Shown here piece after piece: positions 43,731-54,790 of a stretch of 64,000 nucleotides of DNA. Location of the stretch: the NCBI GenBank assembly GCA_963920525.1, contig OY986438.1, positions 51,363,253 to 51,427,252 on the forward strand. The letters are read 5' to 3'. A program made the translations under genes and the position numbers. The number at the start of each line of letters is the position of its first letter. Within the stretch, counting starts at the first letter, position 1. The DNA comes from Dichetophora obliterata (Eukaryota; Arthropoda; Insecta; Diptera; Sciomyzidae). The notes under the pieces were generated by a model. That model did not search any database. It worked only from the letters and a program-made list of their open reading frames with translations, and had not been told where the DNA came from.

Positions 43731-44580
43731 ATGTTGCTTTAATCCCGGTCTAAATTCTGCGTTCCCAACCAAGGCTCTTTCTAATTTGTTTTTTTTTATT
43801 TGGTTAGTAGCAGTTTTTGGTTAATAGTTCTTGTCTTTATGCCACATCCTGTCAAATTTCAATGTATTGTTGAACACTTTAATTTCTACTTAACGTGCTT
43901 TTTCGATCCTCTACTTTAGGGCCATGCACAATTCTTGCCCGTGCGTGGACAAATGGCAGGCAGACACTTTTTCGTCTGCTGATTCGGAGGTGAAGCGGAA
44001 ATAGGATCGGAAAGAGGAGCGTTGCAAGATATCATGCTGTTATGAAAGAACAATGATGCACATTCTGCATATTAAGACAGTTGTTCCTTAAAAGGGATTT
44101 TGTTATTTGAGAAAAGTAGCTATAAAAAGCGATGTTGCATAAACATATATTTTCGTCTTACAGCGCAATTTTTCACAAATTTTTTTGCTTGTTTTTGTCT
44201 AAACTTTGGGTTATACCTACATACTTAAATACTTAACATTCAAAGACAAAATATATGCCAAATATCAGGTATGTGACGAATATTTACCAAATTGTTTAAA
44301 ATTTTTTTCTCAGGTACCTTTAGAACCTCTCACATTGTAAAATATCAGGCAAACCATAGTTTTGCGTAAAATAATAACAAACAAAAAAAATTTTTTTCTC
44401 AAAATTTTAAAAGTCAAAAGATAATTAAAATATGTTGATTTTAATTACAAAATACATACTTGATATAGTCTCTGAATAGTGAATTAATTGCAAAATATGT
44501 ACGATAAAGTTATAAAACGCACAGTTTTTTTATATCGCTGAGGATGCAGCATTGATTTTGGGCGGCTCTGAGCGCAATTA
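43731..44580. other. AT-rich stretch without recognised gene
   Basis: May include the decayed 5' part of the Tc1 element; otherwise nothing recognised. Confidence 0.35.
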
Positions 44581-44583
44581 TAT

Positions 44584-44764
44584 GGCGTTTTCGTTTCTCG
44601 AAAAAATATTGCATTTTTTCCGCCCTCTTTCCGTCATCTTTGAGAAATCTGAATTTTTTCTTCTTTTGAGGTCAATTTCAAAAGGCACTATTTATATTCT
44701 CAAGAAGACAGAATCTTCAAAAAGGGCAAAAAAATTTTGCATTTTTTCGAGAAACGAAAACGCC
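44584..44764. mobile_element. Inverted-repeat element of about 180 bp
   Basis: GGCGTTTTCGTTTCTCGAAA and the following AAAT (44584-44608) is inverted at 44741-44764 as ATTTTTTCGAGAAACGAAAA then CGCC. It is probably a small MITE; the flanks show no clear duplication. Confidence 0.65.
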
Positions 44765-44927
44765 AATAATTTTCACAATGCAGACTCTCATATTAAGGTT
44801 TTTTTGTGAATACAAACGATATATTTTAAATTCAACATATTAATAATACTTCTATCAAGCATAATATTATACTATTATTTATAATACTACGATTTAATAT
44901 TGTTACAATAGAAAAATCTTTAAATTC

Positions 44928-45306
44928 GTCGGCCTTTATAGTCTAGTGGAGAGTGCGCTAGACTATCAACCCAGAGGTCCCTGGTTAGAATCCGGGTTCG
45001 GGCATGGTTCTTTTCACTTTCTTTGTTCTTTCCTTCATTTAAGAATTATGGAAAACTAAAAATCCACAACTAAATTGTGGAAAATGTGGAATAAAAGGAC
45101 GAGCATCTTAGGGCTGGAAATGCTTGCAGAGGTTAAGGCATAACACTAGCCTCGGTTAAAAGCAATTCAAATTGTCTTTCACGGTTATTTCGCCTAATCA
45201 ATAATTCACGTATGGTTCCAATCAATTCCTCAAATAATCTATCCCTTTCCTTTCAGGTCAAAGACCAAACCTTGTTTGTATAAGGCGCATGCCTTGGTTC
45301 TTTGAT
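44928..45306 (+). mobile_element. tRNA-derived SINE, copy 2
   Basis: Same structure as copy 1, with a tRNA-like head at 44932-45004 and a shared body to TTCTTTGAT at 45306. The B box is damaged (GGTTAGAATCC, C to A), and the anticodon loop reads CTATCAA in place of CTCTCAA. The body has a short indel against copy 1 near 45085. An A-rich tail follows. Confidence 0.88.
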
Positions 45307-45359
45307 CTTTTATAAAAAAAAAAACACTATGCCTTAATATGAAAAAAAGATTAATTTAT

Positions 45360-45701
45360 AAAACGAACGACGCAATTAAAGCGTTGAGTCAAAAATTTGT
45401 TTTTTTGGAATCGACAACTTGAAGAATATAAGTTTAATTTTTTTGATTGCCTCAAAACGCTCTCTAAATTTCAGCATTTCAAAATATACTGAGAAAGAAA
45501 CTGCATTGGAAAACCAACTTAAGATAACGTTCCCTGAAATGTTCAAAATTTAATAATATACGCTTGTTTTCAGCAGGCACTATTGCAGTGTTTAGCAGCA
45601 CATTCTCCTGTGAGCAATTATTTCCTGTAATGAAAATGCAAAATTCCCGTTTGAGAAGTCAACTTTCCGATATGAGAAAGAATTTTTATTTGGTGAAATG
45701 A
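45360..45701 (+). pseudogene. hAT transposase C-terminal fragment (GTF2IRD2-like type)
   Basis: Frames on the plus strand show KALSQKF (about 45379) and, at 45576-45701, GTIAVFSSTFSCEQLFPVMK then MQNSRLRSQLSDMRKNFYLV and a stop. This is the C-terminal dimerisation block of hAT-type proteins (STY.CEQ.FS.MK..KS..RS.L.D..L). TTGTTTTCAG just before 45574 resembles a splice acceptor. No terminal repeats were seen. The family differs from the hAT at 8.9 kb. Confidence 0.75.
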
Positions 45702-45811
45702 CGAAAAAATGGCGGTTTCAAATTGTTTTGGCGCTATTTTGGCGAGACTCCCTAAAAAAGATGCCAAATCCTATAGGGAAAAAGACTTAATATGTACTCA
45801 TTTGCGACATA

Positions 45812-45955
45812 TTAGTTCTGTTTCCGTTCTTCAATTTCCGTTATCAAATTTCTGAAGTTCGCGAGAGAAAAAGAGCGTGCACAATGTCACTCTCTATTCT
45901 ATTACAATTACTTGAAGTTACGAGTAGTACGGAAACAGACCTATTTGGGTGAGTT
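45812..45955. mobile_element. Short TIR element candidate
   Basis: TTAGTTCTGTTTCCGTTCTT (about 45810-45829) is inverted as AGTACGGAAACAGACCTATT (about 45927-45946), with a further imperfect TTCAA/TTGAA pairing inside. It is about 140 bp and non-coding. Confidence 0.5.
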
Positions 45956-47560
45956 TATAAGAGAATAACTTTTTAAACAGTTTTTAAAGATCACATTAAT
46001 TTTTGTTATGATGTCATACCATCAAAGTATTTAACACACTTAAAGTCTAACGAAAAGATGTGTATGAAGATCTTAAAACATGCTTATCTATATATAAATT
46101 TTAACAAGCTTAAAGGCTTGTTTTAACCACACCAGCTCTCGTTTTATTAATAGTTCGCACATTCTAAGTGTTGCGTGGCTTGTTTAGTTTTAGCTTTGTA
46201 TAAATTCCTCTTACTTTCCACTCTATTTGCGTCAACATTAAGCAATTATGAGCTCAGCACCTGGTGAAACTTGTCGTATTTTATTTGTGTACCACAACAC
46301 AAGGCAATGAAGCAAAGCTACACAAAGTAAGGACGCCAACATATCCTTGGCCACATTTCAACGCCTGTTTCGCTTTTTTTGTACCTCTGCCACCAGCATG
46401 CTGCACATGCTGGATATGCCATGATTCGCTGCCTTTGAGCAAATTATGCTCGAAATGTGGCAGCATCCTTTGCCAAGCAACCCAAAGCTATCCACCTTGG
46501 AACACTTCCCACAGGTGTATTGTTAGCGGAACCAAGGTGGCTGTGTTAGCTACTTTTGTGTCATTTATGTGTCTATTTTCGGTGCACAGGTTGTTGCACA
46601 AGTGAATGAGAAATCCTTTTGCGCGAATTTCTATGTCTTGGTTATGATGTTATGGTTTAGAATAATACGCATTCGCACTGGTATGTGTTCCAAGGATAAC
46701 GCCATCAGCGCGTTTGCAATTCCGCTGTGCTGCTTTGTACTTAATTTGGTAATTTTTATTTTCGCATATGAGTATCTCGTTCGTTCGTTCAGTTTTAGTT
46801 TCTGCGGTAAATGTTGTTCTAGCAAAAAGGATTTTTTGGTTTTTTTTTTTGCTTTTATTCAGTATAGTATAAAACTCTTTGCTCTCTTAATTAGCAGAAT
46901 GCATTCGCATATCTTTTATTAAACCACCAGAGTGCTTTTAGATGGTTTCGTTGAATCTATGCAAACACGTTTCGTAATTATATCATTAGAATTTAAAACA
47001 TTAAAAATAGTTTGTGTGTTATTCATTTACCATAAGGTGCATTTTTCAATTATAAAATAACAGTGTTTATTTTACAAAGAAGGTGGATATATCCATACTT
47101 ATGATGGCGTGTTGTAGAAAATTCGGTACTTAACGTAGCTTTGTGGCTGTGTGTGATGCTGAAAACAAGCATTTAAGGGTACGCATTGCTCTGCGGTTCA
47201 AATTACGATTTGAACAAAGAAACAGTTGGCATAAATGGTTGGTTGTTTATTTGTCGAAATTCTGTTTTAAGTTCTAAATGTGATTTTTTTAATTCTGCTG
47301 TTTCGTATGCTTTTAAGTTATACGTATTCAAGTTAACTCCATATTTCAAGTTATTAGCCGATTTTTACATCTAAAATACTTTCTCGTCTTGTATATGTGT
47401 TAGGTTCTTGAAGCAACAACCGAGCTATAGCAAATTCTCTCCTCTTTAAAAAAATTTTAATTAGTACCTACGTACTTTTTTATAACGGAAAATTTGATGA
47501 TCAACTTTTTATTAGTTTTTAACCAGGCATCGTCGAAATCCTGGAATTAATTTTTTTCCC
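45956..47560. other. Stretch without recognised gene
   Basis: Plus-strand frames at 46264-46605 and 46569-46922 are open, but the first is Cys/Pro-rich and the second hydrophobic, and neither resembles a known protein. CCACCTTGGAAC (46491) and GGAACCAAGGTGG (46529) form a small palindrome. Confidence 0.35.
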
Positions 47561-47567
47561 CTACCAA

Positions 47568-47749
47568 TATAAAAGTGGGCTTGTTCGAGTCTCAATAACT
47601 GCAGCAATATTGCTCAACATATTAAAGTATCACGTTCGATACAAAAATCTTGCAACTTTTGCAAAAGTCAAACGTTCTAGTTAGTAGAAAAGAACCCAGA
47701 AAAATGAATATTTGTACTGCGCGAAAGTTATGAAAGAAGAAAGGTAAGC
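47568..47749 (+). promoter_or_regulatory. Candidate core promoter and first exon
   Basis: TATAAAAG at 47568-47575 is followed after 26 bp by CTCAATAAC, an initiator-like start. About 150 bp further on AAG|GTAAGC at 47741-47749 is a strong splice-donor match. Between them only a 9-codon frame (ATG at 47704) occurs, so the exon would be 5' untranslated. This could be the start of a host gene whose coding exons lie outside the window, or a transposon promoter. The support is sequence pattern alone. Confidence 0.3.
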
Positions 47750-47774
47750 AAAATTGGTATTTATTGCAGTCAAT

Positions 47775-50700
47775 CTATCTATCTATATATATAAAAATGG
47801 ATGTATGTATGTGGGTATGTGGGTATGTGGGTGGGTATGTGGATATATCACGTATAGACTCCAAAACCGCTGATCCGATCTTTATGAAATTTTCAGGGAA
47901 AATAAAGCCACATCTTGAGAGTGTTCCTGTGAGGTTTCGTAACGATTGGAGAAGGGGGCGTGGTACCTCCCATACAAGCCAAATTTGCTCCATCGATCAC
48001 AAACAAAAAAAAAGAAAAATATCTCACGGTTTCAATCGTAAAAAACTAAGATTTGGTGATTTTGTTCAGATGGTTACTGTCGGTAACTGTACGAAAAATG
48101 GGCGTGGTTTTTATATAAATACGCCCACTTTTTCGAAATCATGGCAATTCCGGAGTTCTGCAAATTTTTACAGTGAAACTTGCTGTTTAGGTGCTCCAAG
48201 AGACGAACACAATTTATAAATGTTTTCACGCCCACTTTTAACGCCCACAAATCAATATCTATATATATATAAAGCAAAACGATGTGTGTCTGGCTATGTG
48301 ATGTCTATAGACTCCAAAACTACTGAACCGATTGACCTGAAATTTTGGCAGTCGATTTGTTTCAGGTACGAGATGGTTGAGGAAAAAAATTTGCCACACC
48401 CCCCTTTTACCGCCCCCAAATCAATAAAAATGTTATATTTCAGTCGGTTTGGGTCGTATATGGCTAAAATTTTGTAATTTAGTATGTACGGTTACTGTCG
48501 ACAACTGTCCTAAAAATGGGTTTCCACGCCTCCTTTTACCGCCCACAAATAAATGAAAATGGTTTATTTCAGACGGTTTTGGTCGTATAAGACTTAAATT
48601 TGGTACTTTGGTTTGTGAAGCTACTGACAGTAACTGTACGAAAAATTGGTTTCCACGCCCCCTTTTGCGCCCACAAATCAGTGAAAATGCTATATTTCAT
48701 GCAGTTTTGGCCGTATGAGACTAACATATAATACTTAAGTTTGTATGGTTACTTTCGGCAATTGTACTAAAAAAGGGCGTCATCGCTATATAGCCACACC
48801 CACTTTTTAAGAAACCATCAAAATTGACTACTGGGTCGATTGAGCTAAAATGTTGGCTTAGTTTGTACGGTTACTGTTAGCAACTGTACTAAAAATTGGT
48901 CTCCACGCCCCCCTTTTACCGCCCACAAACCAATGGAAACGTTTTATTTCAACGGTTTAGGTCGTATTAGACAAAAATTTTGTAATTCAGTTCATATGGT
49001 TACTCTCGGCAAGTGCACTAAAAATAGGCCTGCCCTACTTTAGTTAAACTCACTTTTCGGGGAGTTAGCGTCCAGTGAAGTAAAGTGCGCCAGGCTTAAC
49101 CTAAATTGAGCTGAAATTTGGGCAGTCGATTTGTTTCGATTACGAGTTGGCTCAAGGAAAATATTTTACCGCACCCCTTTTTACCGCTTGCAAAACAACA
49201 AAAATGCTATATTTCGCACGGTTTTGATCGTATTAGACTAAAATGTTGTTATTTAGTGCACATGGCTACTTTTGGCAGCTATACTGAAAATGGTGAATAT
49301 ATTTGACATTTATTGACATTTTCGTGTATGGCAGAAAGGCGGTCTGTGGCAGAACAACGTTTGCCGAGGAGATAGATTGTTCCTGTGAGGTTTGGTAACG
49401 TTTGAACGAGGGGGCGTGGTTCCTCCCATACAAGCCAAATTTGCGCTATCGACCACAAACCAAATAAGGGATATATATCAGACGGTTTCGATCGTAAAAA
49501 CTAATATATTATCATTTTGTTCAGATGGTAACTGTCAGTAACTGTACAAAAATCACTTTTTCGTCGCAATATATATACGCCCACTTTTTCGAAATCATGG
49601 CAATTCCGGAGTTTTACACATTTTTATACTGAAACTTGCTGTGTAGGTGCTCCAAGAGGCAGTCACGATACATAAATGTTTTCACGCCCAGTTTTACCGC
49701 TCACAAATCAATATCTGTACATATAAAAATGAATCGTGATTTGTTCGGATGCTTAAAACTTGAAAACGACTAGACCAAATAGGATACTTCCTTCTACTGG
49801 TTTGTTCGTAACTGCTACGCAAAGGTTTAGGAAAAAAGTAATTCCGTACCCCTTTTATCGCCCACAAATCAATAAAAATGCTATATTTAAGAAGGTTTTG
49901 GTCGTATTAAATTAAAATTTGGTAAATAAGTTCTTATGATGACTGTCACTAACTTTAATAAAAACGGGCGTTGTCACACTTCATCTACGCCTACTTTTGG
50001 AAATATCACAATACTCCGAAACTATTGGTCCGATTGAGCTCAAATTTTGTAAGTGGCTTTGCTTTGAGTACGAGATGGTTTAAGAAGAAATGCCACACCT
50101 TCTTTTACCTCCCATTAATATAAAAACAATTTGTGTTATCGAATAGCGTTATGGGTTGCACAGCTTAGAAATTCGGTATTCGACCACAATTTAGACGTAC
50201 CGTTTCAGTGATGAAATTTTATGGGAGTTGGACAAGGGGGAGGGGCACCTCTCATACAACCCAAATTGGTGATATCGAATAGCTTTGAATTTATAGGAAT
50301 TCAGCTTTGGAATTCAGTTTTTGAACTCAATTTACACATGCAGTTTCAATGATTTTTTTCATGGGCGTTGGACAGGGAGGCCTGACATCTCCCTTACATC
50401 CCAAATTTGCAATATCGAATTGCTTTGAAGTTATAGGTTGACAGCGTAAGAAATCGGTATTTGACCTAAATTTATACATGCACTTTCATTTCTTACATTT
50501 TATGGGCGTAGGGAAAAGGTGAGTGACACTTCCCATACAAGCCAACTTTGTGCTATCAAATAGCTTTGGAGTTATAGGTCGCACAGCATCGGAATTCAGT
50601 ATTTGACCAAAATTTACGCATGTAGATTTACTGATAAAATTTTAGAGTTTATCGGGGGGCGTGGCACCTCCAACTTAACCCAAATTTGCGATATCGAATA

Positions 50701-51125
50701 GCTTTGGAGTTATAGGTAACTCAGCCTCGGAATTCAGTATTCGACCTCAATTTACACATGCAGTTTCATTGGTAAAATTTTATAGGCGTAGGGAAAAGGG
50801 GAGTGGCACCTCCCATACAACCCAAATTTGTGTTATCGAATATATTTGGAGTTATATGTCGCACAGTTTTGGTATTCGGTATTCGACCTCCATGTACACA
50901 TGCAGTTTAATTGATTACATTCTATGAGGGGTGATCAAGAGGGCGTGGCACTTCCTATACAACCCAAAATTGTTATATCGAATAGCTTTGTGGATATAGG
51001 TCGCACAGTCTCGGAATTCAGTATTTGACCTCAATTTAGACATGCTGTTTAACTGATAACATTTTATGGGCGTTTGAATAGGGAGAGTGGCAGCAACGCG
51101 CCGGGTTTCAGCTATTTTATATAAA
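47775..51125 (+). repeat. Helitron-like element with internal repeat arrays
   Basis: The element starts TCTATATATATAAAAATGGA (47778) and GTATGTGG repeats, then ACTCCAAAACCGCTGATCCG, the style of common insect Helitron ends. A second, similar start lies at 48257 (TCTATATATATATAAAGC). From 48225 to about 50000, units share CCGCCCACAAATCAATAAAA, GGTTTTGGTCGTAT and GGTTACTGTCGG, about 130-170 bp apart where regular. From 50138 to 51090, seven units of about 140 bp share ATCGAATAGCTTTGGAGTTA, GGCGTGGCACCTCCCATACA and GGAATTCAGTATTCGACC (ATCGAAT starts: 50138, 50274, 50414, 50555, 50693, 50835, 50977). It ends GCAACGCGCCGGGTTTCAGC near 51111, as the copy at 5.8 kb does. No Rep/helicase coding was found, so it would be non-autonomous. 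The Helitron label is inference. Confidence 0.65.
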
Positions 51126-51640
51126 AGGGTAATTATTTATCATATTCACATGCAGATATTTGGGCTCTGGGAAACACTCAATAATTGCAGCAATACTACA
51201 ACACTGGTGCTCATTGGCAGCTCTGTTGCAGATGCTCAGCTGATACTTTACCTAAATATTGCAAATATTTTGCGCTGCTTTTGTGATCGAACGTGAGACT
51301 AAAAGAACAGGCCTATTCCTGATTACGGGCAAATAGCATGGCATTTGCCTAATATGATGGCAAATATTTTCAAAACAACAACATAATGTACAGATTTTCA
51401 TTTGCCCGACTGTGTCAAATTTGCAACACTAAGATCGCATTGCAAACGCCGCTAATAAAACGAAACTAACAGACTCTGAAATGGAACTCACTTTGATAAA
51501 TAACACACTTTTATAAATAATAATAAAAAACACCACAAATATTGTTCGTGTTGGTTTTTTTTCCTCCAAAACAGCTGTGAGTTTTGTTTGCAATAGTGTT
51601 CTAAAAAGTGTGCTCACAGTTGATGGCAAATATTTGGTAG
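51126..51640. other. Stretch without recognised gene
   Basis: GCAAATATTT and TTGCAAAT words recur, but no gene or element boundary was found. Confidence 0.4.
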
Positions 51641-51648
51641 GGCACAAG

Positions 51649-52947
51649 TAGGGCTGCCAGGTTACGATTTCCACGCGGGTTGTCCCGATTTTCAGCCTAA
51701 AAATGTGCGTCCCGCGAAGACCTTAAGCGGGACGCCAAATGTCTCGATTTTCCGAACACTCAATTTAATTTTTTATTTTTTTTTTATTACTTTTTAAAAA
51801 TTTTTCTATGTTTTTATTCTTACATCACTAAATTTGTACAGATATTCTTCTTCAATAACAGTTTGTATGTGTTCATTTGACTTAGAAAATTGCTGAACAG
51901 AATTGCTGAATTAAGTCTGAAGAGCAGCCAGAGGCAGTGCAAGTGCTGCCAATAAAACTTGAAAAACGCACTGTTTGGTGTGGTTGTATTTCCTTGGGTA
52001 ATAAAATATATTTTTTAAAGCTAAATATCTCTCTTTTTACAAAGAAATCGATTTTCAGTAAACGTATTTTAAGTTTTTTTTTATTTTCAACGTCCCAGCA
52101 AAATAAGTGCTTTCAAAGAAGCTAAAGAGGAAGGAAAAGCCCATCCTTGAATTCCATCCCTTCCATTTTCATTACCAGAAGGCATTCTTTTAGCGTATGC
52201 ATGTCATTGGCAGGAATGCTTTCCTTAGTTTTCTCTAGAAGTGCTTCTAGGACTTTTTCAATGGAAGATTTCTTTCAGCCCTCCAATCAAAGGATTCAGT
52301 AGGTGTTTTTCAGGAGAACTTTAAGAAGTCATTAAATGGACTGGAATGGTTTTTGTGGTTTGGGGGTTAAAAAATCCCTAGGAAAATATCCCTTTTCTCG
52401 ACATTCTAGACTAGTGATTTTGGTGTTGAAAATGAAATGTGCTAGTGTTTTTGGGGGTTTAAAAAAATACACGTAAAATATCCTTTTTCCCGATTTTCAC
52501 AGGATTTTGGTGTTGTAAGCAGTACTTTAATTGAATTGAAATGCCATTTGAATGTCTTCCAGAAGGATTTTATAAAAATGCCACTTGAAAGAACTCCTTT
52601 ATAAGGCTAAAAAGAAGCACAGTTTGATATATAGAATGTCTTCTGGAAGCAGTGTCCGTAAGAATGCATGTCACATTTGCATCAAAAATGCTGCTGTGGT
52701 ACTGAACTATTTAGTGACACATTTTCCTCTATCGCGAAAAGTAAATAAGATATCGTTATCGTTCACACAATTAAAATTGATCTATGACAAGTATTTCTAT
52801 GTACTTAACTAAGATATTGCATTTTTTGAGTTGTGACGTTATTGAAAAAAACGAGCGACATGCATAAATCTTTTTCCCGATTTTTTTTCTTATGTCCCTA
52901 TTTATTTTTTGTTAAATCCCGATTTAAAAAAAAACCTGGCAACCCTA
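51649..52947. mobile_element. Non-autonomous hAT element with perfect 8-bp target duplication
   Basis: GGCACAAG stands at 51641-51648 and again at 52948-52955. The element starts TAGGGCTGCCAGGTT and ends AACCTGGCAACCCTA, an inverted repeat of 15 bp with one mismatch. A sub-terminal motif TCCCGATTTT/TCTCGATTTT recurs near both ends (51688, 51741; 52485, 52872, 52916), as expected for transposase binding sites. Terminal TAGGGxTGCCA plus an 8-bp duplication identifies the hAT superfamily. The 1.3-kb interior shows no transposase; a frame at 52585-52812 is unrecognised. Integrity of the duplication suggests a fairly young insertion. Confidence 0.92.
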
Positions 52948-53042
52948 GGCACAAGGTTCGTTTATAAGTTTATTTAACTTGAGAGAAATGCACTCTTTTC
53001 CTGCCTTTGCTTGAACTGTCACTGTGCTTTTCGTTGTTCTAT

Positions 53043-53315
53043 GTCCCGGTTTACACTTGTCAAGAATTGACGATCAAGTCTTTTGTTCGGCGGTGCGGAA
53101 ATCGTAACAAAAGGGAAAGAAAAAAATTGACCGTACCGTCAATTCTTAGGCAATTCGTTTTGTGTTTGTTCGTTGTCCCGTTATTCGCGCATAAACGGCG
53201 TCGTTTCATATCAAGAATTGATCGTCAACTCTTGGTGTGCATAAAAGTGAACGTCAAGTTTAAAAGGAAATTCGTAAAAATTGACCGTCAATTCTTGGCA
53301 AGTGTAAACCGGGAC
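53043..53315. mobile_element. TIR MITE, copy 2 (GTCCCGG ends)
   Basis: A 273-bp relative of the element at 2837-3142. Ends are GTCCCGGTTTACACTTGTCA and its inverse, and the interior is shared (GGAAATCGTAACAAAAGGGA, CAATTCGTTTTGTGTTTGTT). It lies about 90 bp beyond the hAT element. No target duplication could be seen. Confidence 0.85.
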
Positions 53316-54150
53316 AATGCATTTATTTTCTTGATTTCTTTTTATCCATTCTGACAGTTCGACCGAGCTCGCTCTCAAGTGCCACAACCTTATAAATGAG
53401 CTTTGATGGGGGGCATACATTTGCAAACAAAGCGTAACAAGGCCGTTACAAAGCGTAATAGCCCTAATGATTTTTTAATAAATTAAGCAATTGATAACTT
53501 TGCAGACAACGGAAGAAACTTGATATTAAGATATGGAAAATAAAGTACACAGAGGCTTTAACTGAAAAGAAAGTTGTTTTTGATCGAAATTTTACAGAAG
53601 AGAATAGTGACGAAAACTAAAATTTCGAATAAACCTGATAAATCTATATCTATACTTTTATAACAGGGGTGCGCACACATAAACATACACATTTTTATCT
53701 TTGTGTTGTAAAGTTTTTGCTCTAATGGGCTTACACATTAGCGAACTTGATCGTCGAACAATATGGCGATTCGAACCTGTTGGAAAAAGCTAGCGTTCAA
53801 ATTGAATAAACATGTTCGTCGGGCATGCAATTTTTTCTTGTTTTTCGCCATCATTTTTTTGTAGATATTGATAACACAGCAATATGAACAATAAATAAAA
53901 CGCGTGTGCTTTCATTATTTTAGCTCTTTGCAGCAAAAACAAAAAGAAAAGAACCAAATGGATAAAAAAATGGATTGAAGAAAGGCGAAAGGGTTCCCAT
54001 ATCAATTTATTAAAAACAATTAAAAGTTCGGAGCCGGCCGACTACAAAAATTATATCAGAATGACTGAAAACTACAATTACCTCCTAAGCAAATTACTCC
54101 TTTAATAAAGAGGCAAGATACAAACTTCAGAGAAGTCATAACTCCACATG
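53316..54150. other. Stretch without recognised gene
   Basis: Nothing recognised beyond short random frames. Confidence 0.4.
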
Positions 54151-54159
54151 TTTTCTATT

Positions 54160-54790
54160 TTAAAAATATATGGTAATAAATAGAGGGGACTTTAACCTCG
54201 GTAATATAACATGGATTTTGGAATGTTAAAATTTATTACCATATAATATTAAAACAGACATTGAAATTCTATTAATAAGGTTTTTCTTGTCTAATGATTT
54301 CAATCAATTATATCATAATACCCCAGCAGTTATGGATTTTTTAAGTTTTGAAACTCATGGCACTGATTTCGTCAATATTTTTGTAGTTTCTGAAAATGAT
54401 GTTTCAGAAGCTATTTCATCTTTAAAACCTAGCTTCAAACAAGAAAAAGGAGGGTTTCCTCCAATGTTTTTTAAACAGCGTTTTGTAAATATAATCAAAC
54501 CTATTGCATATTTAATAATTTATGATTTAATTCGGGTAGATTTTTAGATTATTGGAAAACTTGTCTAATTGTTCCTATATATAAATCTGGTGACCGCAGC
54601 GATAAATGTAATTATAAAGCCGTTGTTAAGCAATTGACTTTTGCTAAAATTTGTGATAAAATTATCAAAAATAAGTTATATGAGCACGTTTATAAGGCTA
54701 TTAGTAATGTCCAACATGGTTTTCTACCCGGTAAATCTACTTGCACTAATTTAACATTAATCTCCAATACCATAGTTGATCGCTAGACCG
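54160..54790 (+). pseudogene. LINE reverse transcriptase fragment, N-terminal half
   Basis: Plus-strand RT blocks of the CR1/Jockey group are readable. The open stretch 54287-54547 holds ENDVSEAISSLKPSFKQEKG then GFPPMFFK, the K....GPD.IP..... block. In another frame WKTCLIVPIYKSGDRSDKCN (about 54553), then LTFAKICDKIIKNKLYEHV and VQHGFLPGKSTCTNLTLIS (about 54709), match RT motifs up to the fingers. The copy stops near 54787, before the catalytic Asp blocks, where the transposase-like element starts. The C-terminal part of a LINE of the same style resumes at about 56425. Confidence 0.8.

Noticed and set aside
46264..46922. Cys/Pro-rich and hydrophobic plus-strand frames
   Set aside because: No recognisable domain, start context or splice signal, and composition is consistent with chance.
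47775..51125. Protein-coding reading of the Helitron-like array
   Set aside because: Frames of 60-150 codons change from unit to unit and contain no Rep, helicase or other motif.
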